From Morococcus cerebrosus (GTDB lineage: Bacteria; Pseudomonadota; Gammaproteobacteria; Burkholderiales; Neisseriaceae): a stretch of 64,000 nt of DNA. The translations under genes and the position numbers were made by a program. Shown piece after piece: positions 33,391 through 41,898 of this stretch; the first letter of the stretch is position 1; each line of letters opens with the position of its first letter. The DNA lies in the NCBI RefSeq assembly GCF_022749515.1, contig NZ_CP094242.1:1488001-1552000 (forward strand). The letters are read 5' to 3'. Under the pieces are notes generated by a model, which was not told where the DNA came from, searched no databases, and saw only the letters and a list, made by a program, of their open reading frames with translations.

Positions 33391-33719
33391 CCGCAAAGGT
33401 CGTCTGAAAAAGGCCGTAGCGTGGGCTTTGCCCACGAGAAACACCAGCAAAAAGGTCGTCTGAAACCAAAAATCCGATTTCAGACGACCTCCGAAACAAA
33501 CCCAAAACGCAGGCTTCCGCCCGCGACTGCCACAATAAAAAACCGTCCGAAATCCTATTCTAAAGTTTTCAGACGACCATAAAACAAAAGCCCGCACACT
33601 CCAAAACCAAGGGCCTGACTACAAAGAAGAGAAACCATCCCAAGCGTCCGAACACCCGTTCAGGCCGCCTTCCCGTATTCAGGCATATTCCGACCCACCA
33701 AGCCCCGAGCAGGTACGAT
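33391..33719. other. Intergenic region with uptake sequences and a GTGGGC palindrome
   Basis: A run of uptake sequences (33396, 33452, 33480, 33566) and one copy of the short palindrome GTAGCGTGGGCTTTGCCCACGA (33416-33437) are present. An inverted uptake pair at 33449-33490 can act as a terminator after pepP. No gene is seen. Confidence 0.6.
33449..33490. terminator. Inverted uptake-sequence hairpin after pepP
   Basis: AAAAGGTCGTCTGAAA is paired with TTTCAGACGACCT over a 14-base loop. It would split the peptide uptake cluster into two transcription units unless read through. Confidence 0.65.
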
Positions 33720-34640
33720 ATGCTGAAATTCATCATCCGCCGCATACTTTCCGCCATCCCCACCATGCTGGTACTGATTACCGTCTCATTCTTCCTGATG
33801 CGGCTCGCACCCGGCAGCCCCTTCACCGGCGACAAAAACGTACCGCCCGCCGTACTGGCCAACATCGAAGCCAAATATCATCTGAACGACCCGATGTACC
33901 TGCAATACTTCAACTATCTCAAACAACTCGCCCACGGCGACCTCGGTCCCTCATTCAAATACAAAGACTACAACGTCAACGAGCTGCTCGCCCAAGCCCT
34001 GCCCGTTTCCGTCGAGCTGGGCGTGTACGCCTTCATCATCTCCACCGTCTTGGGCGTACTCATGGGCACCATCGCCGCACTCAGGCGCAACACATGGGCG
34101 GACTACACCATCATGACCGCCGCCATGACCGGCATCGTCGTCCCCAGCTTCGTCAAAGCCCCCATCATGATTTTCATCTTCGCCATCACCCTCAAATGGC
34201 TGCCCGCCGGCGGCTGGAATGACGGTTCGTTGACCAGCCTCATCCTGCCCGTCGCCGCCCTCTCCATAGGCTATGTCGCAGGCCTCGCCCGCATCACGCG
34301 CGGCGCGATGATAGAAGTGTTGAACAGCCCCTACATCCGCACTGCCCGCGCCAAAGGATTATCGATGAACAGCATCGTCCTGCGCCACGCCCTGCGTCCC
34401 GCCATGCTGCCTATCCTTTCCTATCTCGTTCCCGCCTTCGTCGGCATCATCACCGGCGCCATCGTCATCGAAAGCGTCTTCGGTCTGCCCGGCATCGGAC
34501 AACTCTTCGTCAACGGCGCGCTCAACCGCGACTACGGCATGATCTTGGGGCTGACCATCCTCGTCGGCGTACTGACCATCGTCTTCAACGCCATACTCGA
34601 CATCCTCTACGCCCTGATCGACCCCAAAATCCGCTATTAA
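33720..34640 (+). CDS. oppB: Peptide ABC transporter permease (OppB/DppB family)
   Basis: The 306-residue inner-membrane protein has six helices with the N-terminal LKFIIRRILSAIPTMLVLITVSFFLMRLAPGSP typical of OppB, a long periplasmic loop, and the EAA-type ATPase-contact motif at MIEVLNSPYIRTARAKGLS followed by HALRPAMLPILSYL. It pairs with OppC to form the peptide channel. An uptake hairpin lies between it and the next gene. Confidence 0.94.
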   Translation: MLKFIIRRILSAIPTMLVLITVSFFLMRLAPGSPFTGDKNVPPAVLANIEAKYHLNDPMYLQYFNYLKQLAHGDLGPSFKYKDYNVNELLAQALPVSVELGVYAFIISTVLGVLMGTIAALRRNTWADYTIMTAAMTGIVVPSFVKAPIMIFIFAITLKWLPAGGWNDGSLTSLILPVAALSIGYVAGLARITRGAMIEVLNSPYIRTARAKGLSMNSIVLRHALRPAMLPILSYLVPAFVGIITGAIVIESVFGLPGIGQLFVNGALNRDYGMILGLTILVGVLTIVFNAILDILYALIDPKIRY

Positions 34641-34644
34641 AAGC

Positions 34645-34692
34645 AAAAAAAAGGTCGTCTGAAAACCGGTTTTGCCGTTTTCAGACGACCTC
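34645..34692. terminator. Inverted uptake-sequence hairpin within the opp cluster
   Basis: The hairpin lies between oppB and oppC, 4 to 52 bases after the oppB stop and 22 bases before the oppC start. As it has few T residues after the second arm on the plus strand (CCTCCG follows), it may be a weak stop or an RNA-stability element. Confidence 0.55.
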
Positions 34693-34714
34693 CGAACAAA
34701 AAACGGAGAACACC

Positions 34715-35623
34715 ATGCTATTCAACAAGAAAAATTCCCGCGCCATAGCAGAAGCCGCCGAACAGGCACAAGTACACGGACGCAGCCTGTGGCAGGACGC
34801 ATGGCGGCGTTTCAGCAACAACAAAGCCGCCCTGTGCAGCGTCTTCATCCTTGCCGCCATTATCCTCTTCGTTATCGCCGTCCCCTGGGTCAGCGCCTAC
34901 ACCTACGACCACACCGACTGGGACAACATGCAAATCCCGCCCTCCTTCGCCACCCGCCACTACTTCGGCACCGACCTGCTCGGACGCGACCTCCTCACCC
35001 GCGCCGCCGCCGGCGGACGCATTTCCCTGCTCATCGGCATCGCAGGCGCACTCGTCGCCGTCGTCATCGGCACGCTCTACGGCGCACTCGCAGGCTTTTT
35101 CGGCGGTAAACTCGACTCCGTCATGATGCGCCTGCTCGAAATTCTCAACGCCTTTCCTTTTATGTTTTTCGTCATCCTGTTGACCACCTTCTTCGGGCGC
35201 AACCTCTTACTCATCTTCGTCGCCATCGGACTCGTCTCATGGCTTGACGTCGCCCGCATCGTCCGCGGACAAACCCTCAGCCTCAAACACAAAGAATTCG
35301 TCGAAGCCGCCCGCATCACAGGCGTATCCCGCCGCCGCATCGTTACCCGCCACATCATCCCCAACGTACTCGGCGTCGTCATGGTTTACGCTTCCCTGCT
35401 CGTCCCCGGCATGATCATGTTCGAATCCTTCCTCAGCTTCCTCGGATTGGGCGTACAAGAACCCAAGACCAGTTGGGGTTCGATGCTCCAAGAAGGCGCA
35501 GCCTCCATGGAAGCCGCCCCGTGGCAGCTCCTCGTCCCCTGCTTCTTCCTCGTCGCCACCCTCTTCTGCTTCAACTTCATCGGCGATGGCCTGCGCGACG
35601 CACTCGACCCCAAAGACCGCTGA
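34715..35623 (+). CDS. oppC: Peptide ABC transporter permease (OppC/DppC family)
   Basis: The 302-residue permease has an N-terminal cytoplasmic segment with one helix, then five helices. It shows the OppC signature HYFGTDLLGRDLLTRAAAGGRISL and the EAA loop KEFVEAARITGVSRRRIVTRHIIPN. The start ATG follows AACGGAG. The next gene starts 22 bases after its stop. Confidence 0.94.
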   Translation: MLFNKKNSRAIAEAAEQAQVHGRSLWQDAWRRFSNNKAALCSVFILAAIILFVIAVPWVSAYTYDHTDWDNMQIPPSFATRHYFGTDLLGRDLLTRAAAGGRISLLIGIAGALVAVVIGTLYGALAGFFGGKLDSVMMRLLEILNAFPFMFFVILLTTFFGRNLLLIFVAIGLVSWLDVARIVRGQTLSLKHKEFVEAARITGVSRRRIVTRHIIPNVLGVVMVYASLLVPGMIMFESFLSFLGLGVQEPKTSWGSMLQEGAASMEAAPWQLLVPCFFLVATLFCFNFIGDGLRDALDPKDR

Positions 35624-35645
35624 CACACACAACGAGGACACACCC

Positions 35646-37250
35646 ATGACCACCCCATTACTCACCGTCGAAAACCTCGACATCCGCTTCCAGCTCCACG
35701 AAAAAACCGTCCACTCCGTGCGCAACATCAGCTTCCAAGTTGCCAAAGGCGAAACCCTCGCCCTCGTCGGCGAATCCGGTTCCGGCAAATCCGTTACCGC
35801 CATGTCTCTCATGCGCCTTTTGCCCGAAAACACCACCCTTTACGGACAAGACTCACGCATCACCTTCGACGGCACATCCATCCTCGACGCAGACGAAAAA
35901 ACCCTCCGCAGCCTGCGCGGCGGACGTATCAGCTTCATCTTCCAAGAGCCCATGACCTCGCTGAACCCCTTCATGAAAATCGGCACCCAGCTCACAGAAG
36001 CCCTGCGCGTCCACAACAAAACCATCACCCGCAAAGCCGCCCGCGAACGCATCCTCGACCTCCTCAACCGCGTCGGCATCCGCGAAGCAGAACGTCGTCT
36101 GAAACAATACCCCCACGAATTCTCAGGCGGCCAGCTCCAGCGCATCATGATCGCCATGGCGCTGCTCAACGACCCCGCTCTGCTCATCGCCGACGAACCC
36201 ACCACCGCCCTCGACGTCACCATTCAAGCAGAAATCCTCGACCTCCTGCACGACCTCCAAAAACAAATGGGCATGGCGATTATCTTCATCACCCACGACC
36301 TCGGACTCGCCGAACACTACGCCGAAACCGTCTGCGTCATGAAAGACGGCGAAATCGTCGAGCGCGGCAAAATCAAACAAGTCTTCGCCAACCCGACCCA
36401 CCCCTACACCGCCCAACTCATCCACTCCGTCCCAAAAGGCATGAAAGACCCCGTAGAAGGCAACCCGCCCGAGCTCATCCGTGCCGACAACATCAACGTC
36501 CACTTCACCCTCAAACACAACTTCTTCGGCAAACCCCTCAAAACCTTCCACGCCGTCAAAAACATCAGCCTCGCCATCCGCCAAGGCGAAACCCTCGGCA
36601 TCGTCGGCGAATCCGGTTCCGGCAAATCCACGCTCGGCAAAGCCATCATGCAAATGCTCCCCTACCAAGGCAGCATACACTTCGACGGCAGCGACCTCGC
36701 CGCCCTCACCCCCGAACGCGCGCGCCAGCTCAAAGCCGAACGCCAAATGGTCTTCCAAGACCCCTACGGCTCACTCTCCCCTCGCCTCACCGTCGGCGAA
36801 ATCATAGGCGAAGGCCTCACCGTCCACCGCCCCGAAATGACCAAAACCCAGCGCACCGAACTCGTCCTCAAAGTCCTGGACGAAGTCTCCCTGCCCGCTG
36901 ACGCACTCAACCGCTACCCGCACGAATTCTCAGGCGGACAACGCCAACGCATCGCCATCGCCCGCGCCCTCATCCTGCGGCCCAAGTTCATCCTCCTCGA
37001 CGAACCCACCTCCGCCCTCGACCGCTCCGTCCAAATCAAAGTCGTCGAACTGCTGCGCGGACTCCAAACCAAATACGGACTGACCTACATCTTTATCAGC
37101 CACGACCTCTCCGTCGTCCGCGCCGTCAGCGACAACGTCGCCGTCATGCAGCACGGAGAACTCGTCGAATACGGCAGCGCAGACCAAATCTTCCACCACC
37201 CGCAGAAAGACTACACCAAACGCCTCATCAACGCCGCCTTCGACCTCTGA
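35646..37250 (+). CDS. Fused peptide ABC transporter ATPase (OppD-OppF in one chain)
   Basis: The 534-residue protein contains two complete ABC modules in tandem. Module 1 has Walker A GESGSGKSV, signature FSGGQLQRI, Walker B LLIADEPTTALD; module 2 has Walker A GESGSGKST, signature FSGGQRQRI, Walker B FILLDEPTSALD. Each carries the Opp/Dpp-type C-terminal extension (HPYTAQLIHSVP; QKDYTKRLINAAF). This fused arrangement (as in YejF) serves as the ATPase pair for OppB and OppC. The start at 35646 (MTTPLLTVENLDIRF) follows GAGGACACACCC. The arrangement suggests a complete peptide importer in this window. Confidence 0.93.
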   Translation: MTTPLLTVENLDIRFQLHEKTVHSVRNISFQVAKGETLALVGESGSGKSVTAMSLMRLLPENTTLYGQDSRITFDGTSILDADEKTLRSLRGGRISFIFQEPMTSLNPFMKIGTQLTEALRVHNKTITRKAARERILDLLNRVGIREAERRLKQYPHEFSGGQLQRIMIAMALLNDPALLIADEPTTALDVTIQAEILDLLHDLQKQMGMAIIFITHDLGLAEHYAETVCVMKDGEIVERGKIKQVFANPTHPYTAQLIHSVPKGMKDPVEGNPPELIRADNINVHFTLKHNFFGKPLKTFHAVKNISLAIRQGETLGIVGESGSGKSTLGKAIMQMLPYQGSIHFDGSDLAALTPERARQLKAERQMVFQDPYGSLSPRLTVGEIIGEGLTVHRPEMTKTQRTELVLKVLDEVSLPADALNRYPHEFSGGQRQRIAIARALILRPKFILLDEPTSALDRSVQIKVVELLRGLQTKYGLTYIFISHDLSVVRAVSDNVAVMQHGELVEYGSADQIFHHPQKDYTKRLINAAFDL

Positions 37251-37683
37251 CTCAAGGTCGTCTGAAATCAAAAGTAGCGTAGGCTTCGCCCACGAACCCT
37301 GCTAACCTCAGAAGGTCGTCTGAAACCCAACTTTCAGATGACCTTCTTTCTAATCTCATCTACTTCATCGCAAATTTCAACGCAAACTTTACCAATCCAA
37401 CCCATAATTACCTCCAGCAGCCTTCATTCCCGCGCAGGCGGGAATCCATCGGAAACCCTAAGAAACAGATATTCAAAAACAGTTGCCGAAATTCAAAAGT
37501 GGATTCCCGCCTGCGCGGGAATGACGGCAGAAAAATATCCCGTCGGATACGGTTATCCCAACCTACACCGACAACCAAAAATCGTCTGAAACCCACCGTA
37601 GCGTGGGCTTTGCCCACGAACCCCGCAAATACAAAAAGGTCATCTGAAACCCAACTTTCAGACGACCTTCTTTCTAATCCCAT
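37251..37683. repeat. Duplicated palindrome-uptake module flanking a NIME-type repeat
   Basis: Two copies of a roughly 145-base module (about 37256-37400 and 37580-37724) share order and sequence: uptake sequence, GTAGCGTGGGC palindrome, inverted uptake pair with loop CCCAACTT, then CTTCTTTCTAATC. The second overlaps the true 3' end of the yqjK-like gene, and the first ends in a decayed copy of that gene's last codons. Between them lies the dRS3-bounded repeat at 37426-37522. No convincing gene is present. Confidence 0.7.
37426..37522. repeat. NIME-type repeat bounded by dRS3 palindromes
   Basis: A dRS3 palindrome ATTCCCGCGCAGGCGGGAAT (37426-37445) and its reverse-oriented partner ATTCCCGCCTGCGCGGGAAT (37503-37522) enclose about 57 bases (CATCGGAAACCCTAAGAAACAG...). 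This is the classical neisserial mosaic element layout. The protein-like translation (HSRAGGNP...WIPACAGM) is a well-known artefact of such repeats. Confidence 0.9.
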
Positions 37684-37953
37684 CTACTTCATCGCAGCCT
37701 TCAACGCAAACGCTGCCAGCAGTGCGCCGAAGCGGTATTTGCGCGGAATGGCGAGTCCTGCCGTTTTATACAGCAGGCTTGTCTGCGTCAGCTCGTTGCC
37801 CAAATCCAGCAACTTCATCAGCGTGTCCGACTTGCGCTCTTCCTGTTCCTTCAATTTGCGCTGTTTCAAATACGATGCCTCAATCCTCAGGCGGACGAGT
37901 TTGGCTTCCAGTTGCAGCAGTTCGCGTGCTTCATCGCGTTCCGTTTTATTCAT
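37684..37953 (-). CDS. YqjK-like small protein
   Basis: The 89-residue protein starts MNKTERDEARELLQLEAKL, is highly charged and helical in its first two thirds, and ends in a hydrophobic stretch FGALLAAFALKAAMK. It overlaps the end of the yqjE-like gene by eight bases. In enterobacteria a small protein of this sort (YqjK) follows YqjD and YqjE, so this is taken as the counterpart by position and composition rather than by strong motif. Its 3' end is partly duplicated at 37311-37400. Confidence 0.65.
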   Translation of the reverse strand: MNKTERDEARELLQLEAKLVRLRIEASYLKQRKLKEQEERKSDTLMKLLDLGNELTQTSLLYKTAGLAIPRKYRFGALLAAFALKAAMK

Positions 37954-38344
37954 CGCCCCCTCCTTCCTGCATATCTTGACCGCGCAGGCAGGCGATGTCT
38001 GCCTGAATGTCCTGCAAGGTTGCGGCGATTTTGTTGTTTTGGCTGCGCCAGCCTTTCGACACTTTGCCGAACAAGACCGCAATGACGATCAGGCAGACGG
38101 TGGTTATCCCGAAGAATACCCATATTGCCGCAGTATCCGGCAACACGCGGTTTAGTCCGAAAAGCAGGCTGATGAATGCAACCAGCAGCAATATGCCCGA
38201 TACGACCAACCATATGATGATGCGGAACACGTTTTCCGCCTGCTCTGCCAAATCCAGATTCAAAATCTGCATCCGCAACAGGAACAAATCAATACCTTGA
38301 TTCAGCAGCGTTTTCGTATGTTCGATATTTTGTCTGATGCCCAT
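37946..38344 (-). CDS. yqjE: YqjE-like inner-membrane protein (phage-holin superfamily)
   Basis: The 132-residue protein has an N-terminal helix (NIEHTKTLLNQGIDLFLLRMQIL), two strongly hydrophobic helices (IIIWLVVSGILLLVAFISLLFGL and AIWVFFGITTVCLIVIAVLFG) separated by a short loop with NRVLPD, and a charged tail. It belongs to the YqjE/holin-III group of inner-membrane proteins of unknown role. The start at 38344 is the ATG MGIRQNIEH; the longer frame is not expected. It is the middle of a three-gene minus-strand unit. Confidence 0.8.
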   Translation of the reverse strand: MGIRQNIEHTKTLLNQGIDLFLLRMQILNLDLAEQAENVFRIIIWLVVSGILLLVAFISLLFGLNRVLPDTAAIWVFFGITTVCLIVIAVLFGKVSKGWRSQNNKIAATLQDIQADIACLRGQDMQEGGGDE

Positions 38345-38485
38345 ATTCCAATTTCCCTGATTGTTCCGAAACGGACAATCTGAAGGCTTTGGGGTCGTCT
38401 GAAATCTTTGTCGACCCGCATAAGCAAACGCCGCCGGAACAAGATTTCGGAAAATCATGTCCGGACGGCATTCATGTTTTACCGA

Positions 38486-38920
38486 TTAGCGGCGGTTCAG
38501 CAATACGCCGACGACCAAGCCCGCCAGTGCGGCAAAGCCCATTGCGTAATAAGGTTTGTCGTGTACGGCTGCATCGGCTTGGCGTGCGCCGCGTTTGATG
38601 CGGTCGCCTGCTTCTTCTCCAAACTCGGCAAAGCGTTTTTTGCCTTCTCTGAAACGCTCTTCTGCCTCTTCTTCAAATTCGTCGTATTTTTCACGCGCGC
38701 GGTCAGCGTGGTATCTGATTCGGTCGCCGGCTTCTTCTTGGAAGTCATGCAAACGATCCTTGGCAGCTTCAAGTTTCTCCTGCAATTTGGCTTTGGCTTT
38801 TTTGCCCTCTTCCGAGCCGACTTCCACGCCTTTGCTGTACAGCTCTTCAACATCGCTCATCACGTCTTGGATGTCTTTCAACAAAGCTTCTTTGCGGGAT
38901 TCAAAATCATGTTTTTTCAT
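38486..38920 (-). CDS. YqjD/ElaB-family ribosome-associated membrane protein (DUF883)
   Basis: The 144-residue protein has a long charged coiled-coil (KDIQDVMSDVEELYSKGVEV; KAKLQEKLEAAKDRLHDFQEEAGDRI; EEAEERFREGKKRFAEFGEEAGDRI) and a C-terminal membrane helix (YYAMGFAALAGLVVGVLLNRR), as in YqjD and ElaB, which bind ribosomes to the inner membrane in stationary phase in E. coli. The two EEAGDRI repeats show an internal duplication. The start at 38920 follows GGAGAAGGTA. The gene is the first of the three-gene unit and is preceded by a terminator-like uptake hairpin farther upstream. Confidence 0.85.
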   Translation of the reverse strand: MKKHDFESRKEALLKDIQDVMSDVEELYSKGVEVGSEEGKKAKAKLQEKLEAAKDRLHDFQEEAGDRIRYHADRAREKYDEFEEEAEERFREGKKRFAEFGEEAGDRIKRGARQADAAVHDKPYYAMGFAALAGLVVGVLLNRR

Positions 38921-39056
38921 TACCTTCTCCTTGATGTCCATATGGGTGAAATAACAGATTATTCATCTGTTAACTGATTATAACCCCTTTACACTTCTTC
39001 TCAAGTCAATTCGGCTAAAGGTGGTTTGAAAACATGTAAAGATTAACGCTAGAGAT

Positions 39057-39100
39057 AAAAAGGTCGTCTGAAAACCTGTTTCCAAGTTTTCAGACGACCT
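39057..39100. terminator. Inverted uptake-sequence hairpin between sucD and the yqjD unit
   Basis: AAAAGGTCGTCTGAAAAC and its complement are separated by about 8 bases. It lies 30 bases beyond the sucD stop. Confidence 0.85.
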
Positions 39101-39129
39101 CTCTGCATTTCAATCAAAACGACTGAGCT

Positions 39130-40020
39130 TTACGCCAAGCCTTTTGCTTTCAACACTTCCAGCATGGTGCTGCCCAATTCGGCAGGGCTGCGGGTGTAGG
39201 CGATGCCGGCTTTTTCGAAAGCGGCGAATTTTTCTTCCGCCGTACCTTTGCCGCCGGAGATAATTGCACCGGCGTGACCCATGCGTTTGCCTTTAGGGGC
39301 GGTCACACCAGCGATGTAGCCGACGACGGGTTTGGTTACGTTGGATTGGATGTATTCGGCTGCTTCTTCTTCCGCAGTACCGCCGATTTCACCGATCATG
39401 ATGATAGCGTCGGTATCGGGGTCTTCTTGGAAGAGTTTCAGCGCGTCGATTTGGTTCATGCCCGGAATCGGGTCGCCGCCGATACCGATACAGGTTGATT
39501 GACCCAAGCCCAGTTTGGTGGTTTGTGCCACGGCTTCGTAAGTCAATGTACCGGAACGGGAAATGATGCCGATGCGGCCCGGAGTGTGGATGTGGCCCGG
39601 CATAATGCCGATTTTGCACTCGCCCGGAGTAATCACGCCCGGGCAGTTAGGGCCGACCAAACGTGTGCCGTTGCCGTTGGTTTCCAGATAGCGTTTGGCT
39701 TTGAGCATATCCAGAGTCGGAACGCCTTCGGTAATCACAACCACCAAGCCTACTCCGGAATCAACCGCTTCAACGATAGAATCCAAAACAAACGGAGCCG
39801 GAACGTAAATCACGGATGCGTCCGCGCCGGTTTCTTTAACGGCTTCTTTCATGGTGTTGAACACAGGCAGGTTCAGGTGGGTTTGACCGCCTTTACCCGG
39901 AGTCACGCCGCCGACGACTTTAGTGCCGTAAGCCAGAGCTTGTTCGGAGTGGAAAGTACCGTTTTTACCGGTGAAACCTTGAACCAATACTTTGGTGTCT
40001 TTATTAATCAATACGCTCAT
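39130..40020 (-). CDS. sucD: Succinyl-CoA synthetase alpha subunit
   Basis: The 296-residue subunit binds CoA and carries the phospho-histidine. The CoA-binding Rossmann part is seen in [22 protein letters not shown], the active region in [17 protein letters not shown] with the phosphorylated His. It forms the alpha2beta2 enzyme with SucC, making succinate and ATP or GTP. The 10-base gap to sucC supports co-expression. The upstream gene sucC has the same strand. Confidence 0.97.
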   Translation of the reverse strand: MSVLINKDTKVLVQGFTGKNGTFHSEQALAYGTKVVGGVTPGKGGQTHLNLPVFNTMKEAVKETGADASVIYVPAPFVLDSIVEAVDSGVGLVVVITEGVPTLDMLKAKRYLETNGNGTRLVGPNCPGVITPGECKIGIMPGHIHTPGRIGIISRSGTLTYEAVAQTTKLGLGQSTCIGIGGDPIPGMNQIDALKLFQEDPDTDAIIMIGEIGGTAEEEAAEYIQSNVTKPVVGYIAGVTAPKGKRMGHAGAIISGGKGTAEEKFAAFEKAGIAYTRSPAELGSTMLEVLKAKGLA

Positions 40021-40030
40021 TCTTTTCTCC

Positions 40031-41197
40031 TTAGGCGTTTACGGCTGCGACAATTTTTTCGGCTGCGTCATTCAGGCCGTCGGCGGAAGTCAGTTTCAGA
40101 CCTGATTCGTTCAGGATTTTCGCGCCGAGTTCGGCGTTGTTGCCTTCCAGACGGACAACGACAGGCACGTCAACGTTGATTTCTTTAACGGCTGCAACGA
40201 TGGCTTCCGCGATCATGTCGCAACGGACGATACCGCCGAAGATGTTGATCAATACGCCTTTGACGGATTTGTCTTCGAGAATCAGTTTGAACGCTTCAAC
40301 TACGCGCTCTTTGGTCGCACCGCCGCCTACGTCCAAGAAGTTGGCAGGTTGCCCGCCTTTAAGTTTGATGATGTCCATGGTTGCCATCGCCAAACCTGCG
40401 CCGTTCACCATACAGCCGATGTTGCCTTCCAGCGCAACATAGTTCAGGTCGAATTCGGAGGCTTTCAGCTCGCGTTCGTTTTCTTGGGATTTGTCGCGCA
40501 ATTCGGCGATTTTCGGCAGGCGGTAGAGGGCGTTGCTGTCGATACCGATTTTGCCGTCCACACAGGCCAGCGCGCCGTTTTCGCGGACTGCCAGCGGGTT
40601 CACTTCAAACAGGGCAAAGTCGTTTTCGACAAACGCTTTGTACGCGCCGGTCATCAGTTTGACGAACTCGTTGATTTGTTTGTCTTTCAAGCCCAGTTGG
40701 AACGCCACATCGCGCGCTTGGCAAGGTTGCAGGCCGACCAGCGGGTCAACGGTTACTTTGAAGATTTTTTCAGGGGTTTCAGCGGCAACTTTTTCGATTT
40801 CCACACCGCCTTCGGTCGAAGCCATGAATGTGATGCGACGGGTAGAACGGTCAACCACCGCGCCCAAATACAGCTCGGTTTGCACCGGATACATGTCTTC
40901 GCAAACCAAAACGCTGTTGACCGGCTGACCGTTGGCATCGGTTTGATAAGTAACCAGATTGGTGCCAATCAGGCTTTCCGCCACTTCTTTGGCTTCTTCA
41001 CGGCTTTTGACGACTTTTACACCGCCCGCTTTACCGCGTCCGCCTGCGTGGACTTGGGCTTTAACGACAGCAAATTTGCCGCCCAGTTTGTCGTAAGCGG
41101 CTGCGGCTTCTTCGCCGTTGTGCGCCAAAATACCGCCTTGCACGGGCAAGCCGTAGCTTGCCAGCAGTTCTTTAGCCTGATACTCGTGTAGATTCAT
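40031..41197 (-). CDS. sucC: Succinyl-CoA synthetase beta subunit
   Basis: The 388-residue ATP-grasp subunit starts [19 protein letters not shown], with [16 protein letters not shown] for nucleotide binding and [23 protein letters not shown] and [16 protein letters not shown] near the subunit interface. The length and both ends match the family. It is likely transcribed with sucD. Confidence 0.97.
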   Translation of the reverse strand: MNLHEYQAKELLASYGLPVQGGILAHNGEEAAAAYDKLGGKFAVVKAQVHAGGRGKAGGVKVVKSREEAKEVAESLIGTNLVTYQTDANGQPVNSVLVCEDMYPVQTELYLGAVVDRSTRRITFMASTEGGVEIEKVAAETPEKIFKVTVDPLVGLQPCQARDVAFQLGLKDKQINEFVKLMTGAYKAFVENDFALFEVNPLAVRENGALACVDGKIGIDSNALYRLPKIAELRDKSQENERELKASEFDLNYVALEGNIGCMVNGAGLAMATMDIIKLKGGQPANFLDVGGGATKERVVEAFKLILEDKSVKGVLINIFGGIVRCDMIAEAIVAAVKEINVDVPVVVRLEGNNAELGAKILNESGLKLTSADGLNDAAEKIVAAVNA

Positions 41198-41295
41198 GGA
41201 TTTCTCCTTTAGATTAGTGGAATGCCCTGAGACTGCCTCTGAATGACAACCCCGTGCGTTTCAGACGACCTTTCGGCGGTCGGAAAATCGTCGTT

Positions 41296-41583
41296 TCACT
41301 TGCTGAACGGCAACCACATCCGCGCAAGCAGATACATGATTGCGCCGCCGCCCCCGAGAATAAAAAAGACGATGCCTTTTTTACGCGAATTCGGACAGAG
41401 CAGGTAAACGGCAAGGCTGAAACTGATAAATAACAAAGCTACGCGCCAAACCAATTCTTTGTCTTTGAAACGGTTGAGCGTATAAGTTTCGGTCATCATC
41501 ACATACATCTGCCACAACGCGGCCATACACATGCTGATGATTCCCATCGGTATAAACAGGATACCGATTACTTCTTTATTCAT
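41296..41583 (-). CDS. Small hypothetical membrane protein
   Basis: The 95-residue protein has three predicted helices: EVIGILFIPMGIISMCMAALW at the N-terminus, LVWRVALLFISFSLAVYLLC in the middle and GIVFFILGGGGAIMYLLARMW at the end. No family is recognised. The start at 41583 (MNKEV) is the second Met of the frame. It lies between sucC and lpd in the TCA block on the same strand but is probably unrelated to the cycle. Confidence 0.6.
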   Translation of the reverse strand: MNKEVIGILFIPMGIISMCMAALWQMYVMMTETYTLNRFKDKELVWRVALLFISFSLAVYLLCPNSRKKGIVFFILGGGGAIMYLLARMWLPFSK

Positions 41584-41619
41584 AATCAAATGCTGTCTGT
41601 GAATGTGTCGCCGATTATA

Positions 41620-41726
41620 TATAGTGGTTCAAGTTTAAACCAGTACTGCGTTGCCTCGCCTTGCCGTACTATCTGTACTGTCTGCGGCTTCGTCGCCTTG
41701 TCCTGAATTTAAACTTAACCCACTAT
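41620..41726. repeat. Correia element, copy 1
   Basis: The roughly 107-base element begins TATAGTGGTTCAAGTTTAAAC and ends TTTAAACTTAACCCACTAT, with the internal core GCGTTGCCTCGCCTTGCCGTACTA and CTGTCTGCGGCTTCGTCGCC. This is the short Correia form, without the internal IHF-type segment. It flanks the small membrane-protein gene on its upstream side. Confidence 0.9.
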
Positions 41727-41846
41727 CGTAGATTCAAATAGAAAATGCTTAAATCGTCATTCCGACAAGAGAACAATGGCAACTGATATGCCCTATTTTC
41801 TCTCTATACCTATCGGAACATTGCTTCCGAACATTCATCTTTCCGA

Positions 41847-41881
41847 AAAGGTCGTCTGAAACTTTTTCAGACGACCTTTTA
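41847..41881. terminator. Inverted uptake-sequence hairpin after lpd
   Basis: AAAAGGTCGTCTGAAA is paired with TTTCAGACGACCTTTT across TTT; it lies 18 bases beyond the lpd stop on the minus strand. Confidence 0.85.
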
Positions 41882-41898
41882 TGCTTTACTTGACCTCA

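Noticed and set aside
37334..37405. 23-codon frame MGWIGKVCVEICDEVDEIRKK with a GGAGGT site four bases before its ATG
   Set aside because: It lies inside the duplicated tail of the yqjK-like gene and ends within an uptake sequence; the good ribosome site is probably chance.
37338..37589. 83-residue open frame (HSRAGGNP ... WIPACAGM)
   Set aside because: This is the familiar translation of the dRS3/NIME repeat and not a gene.
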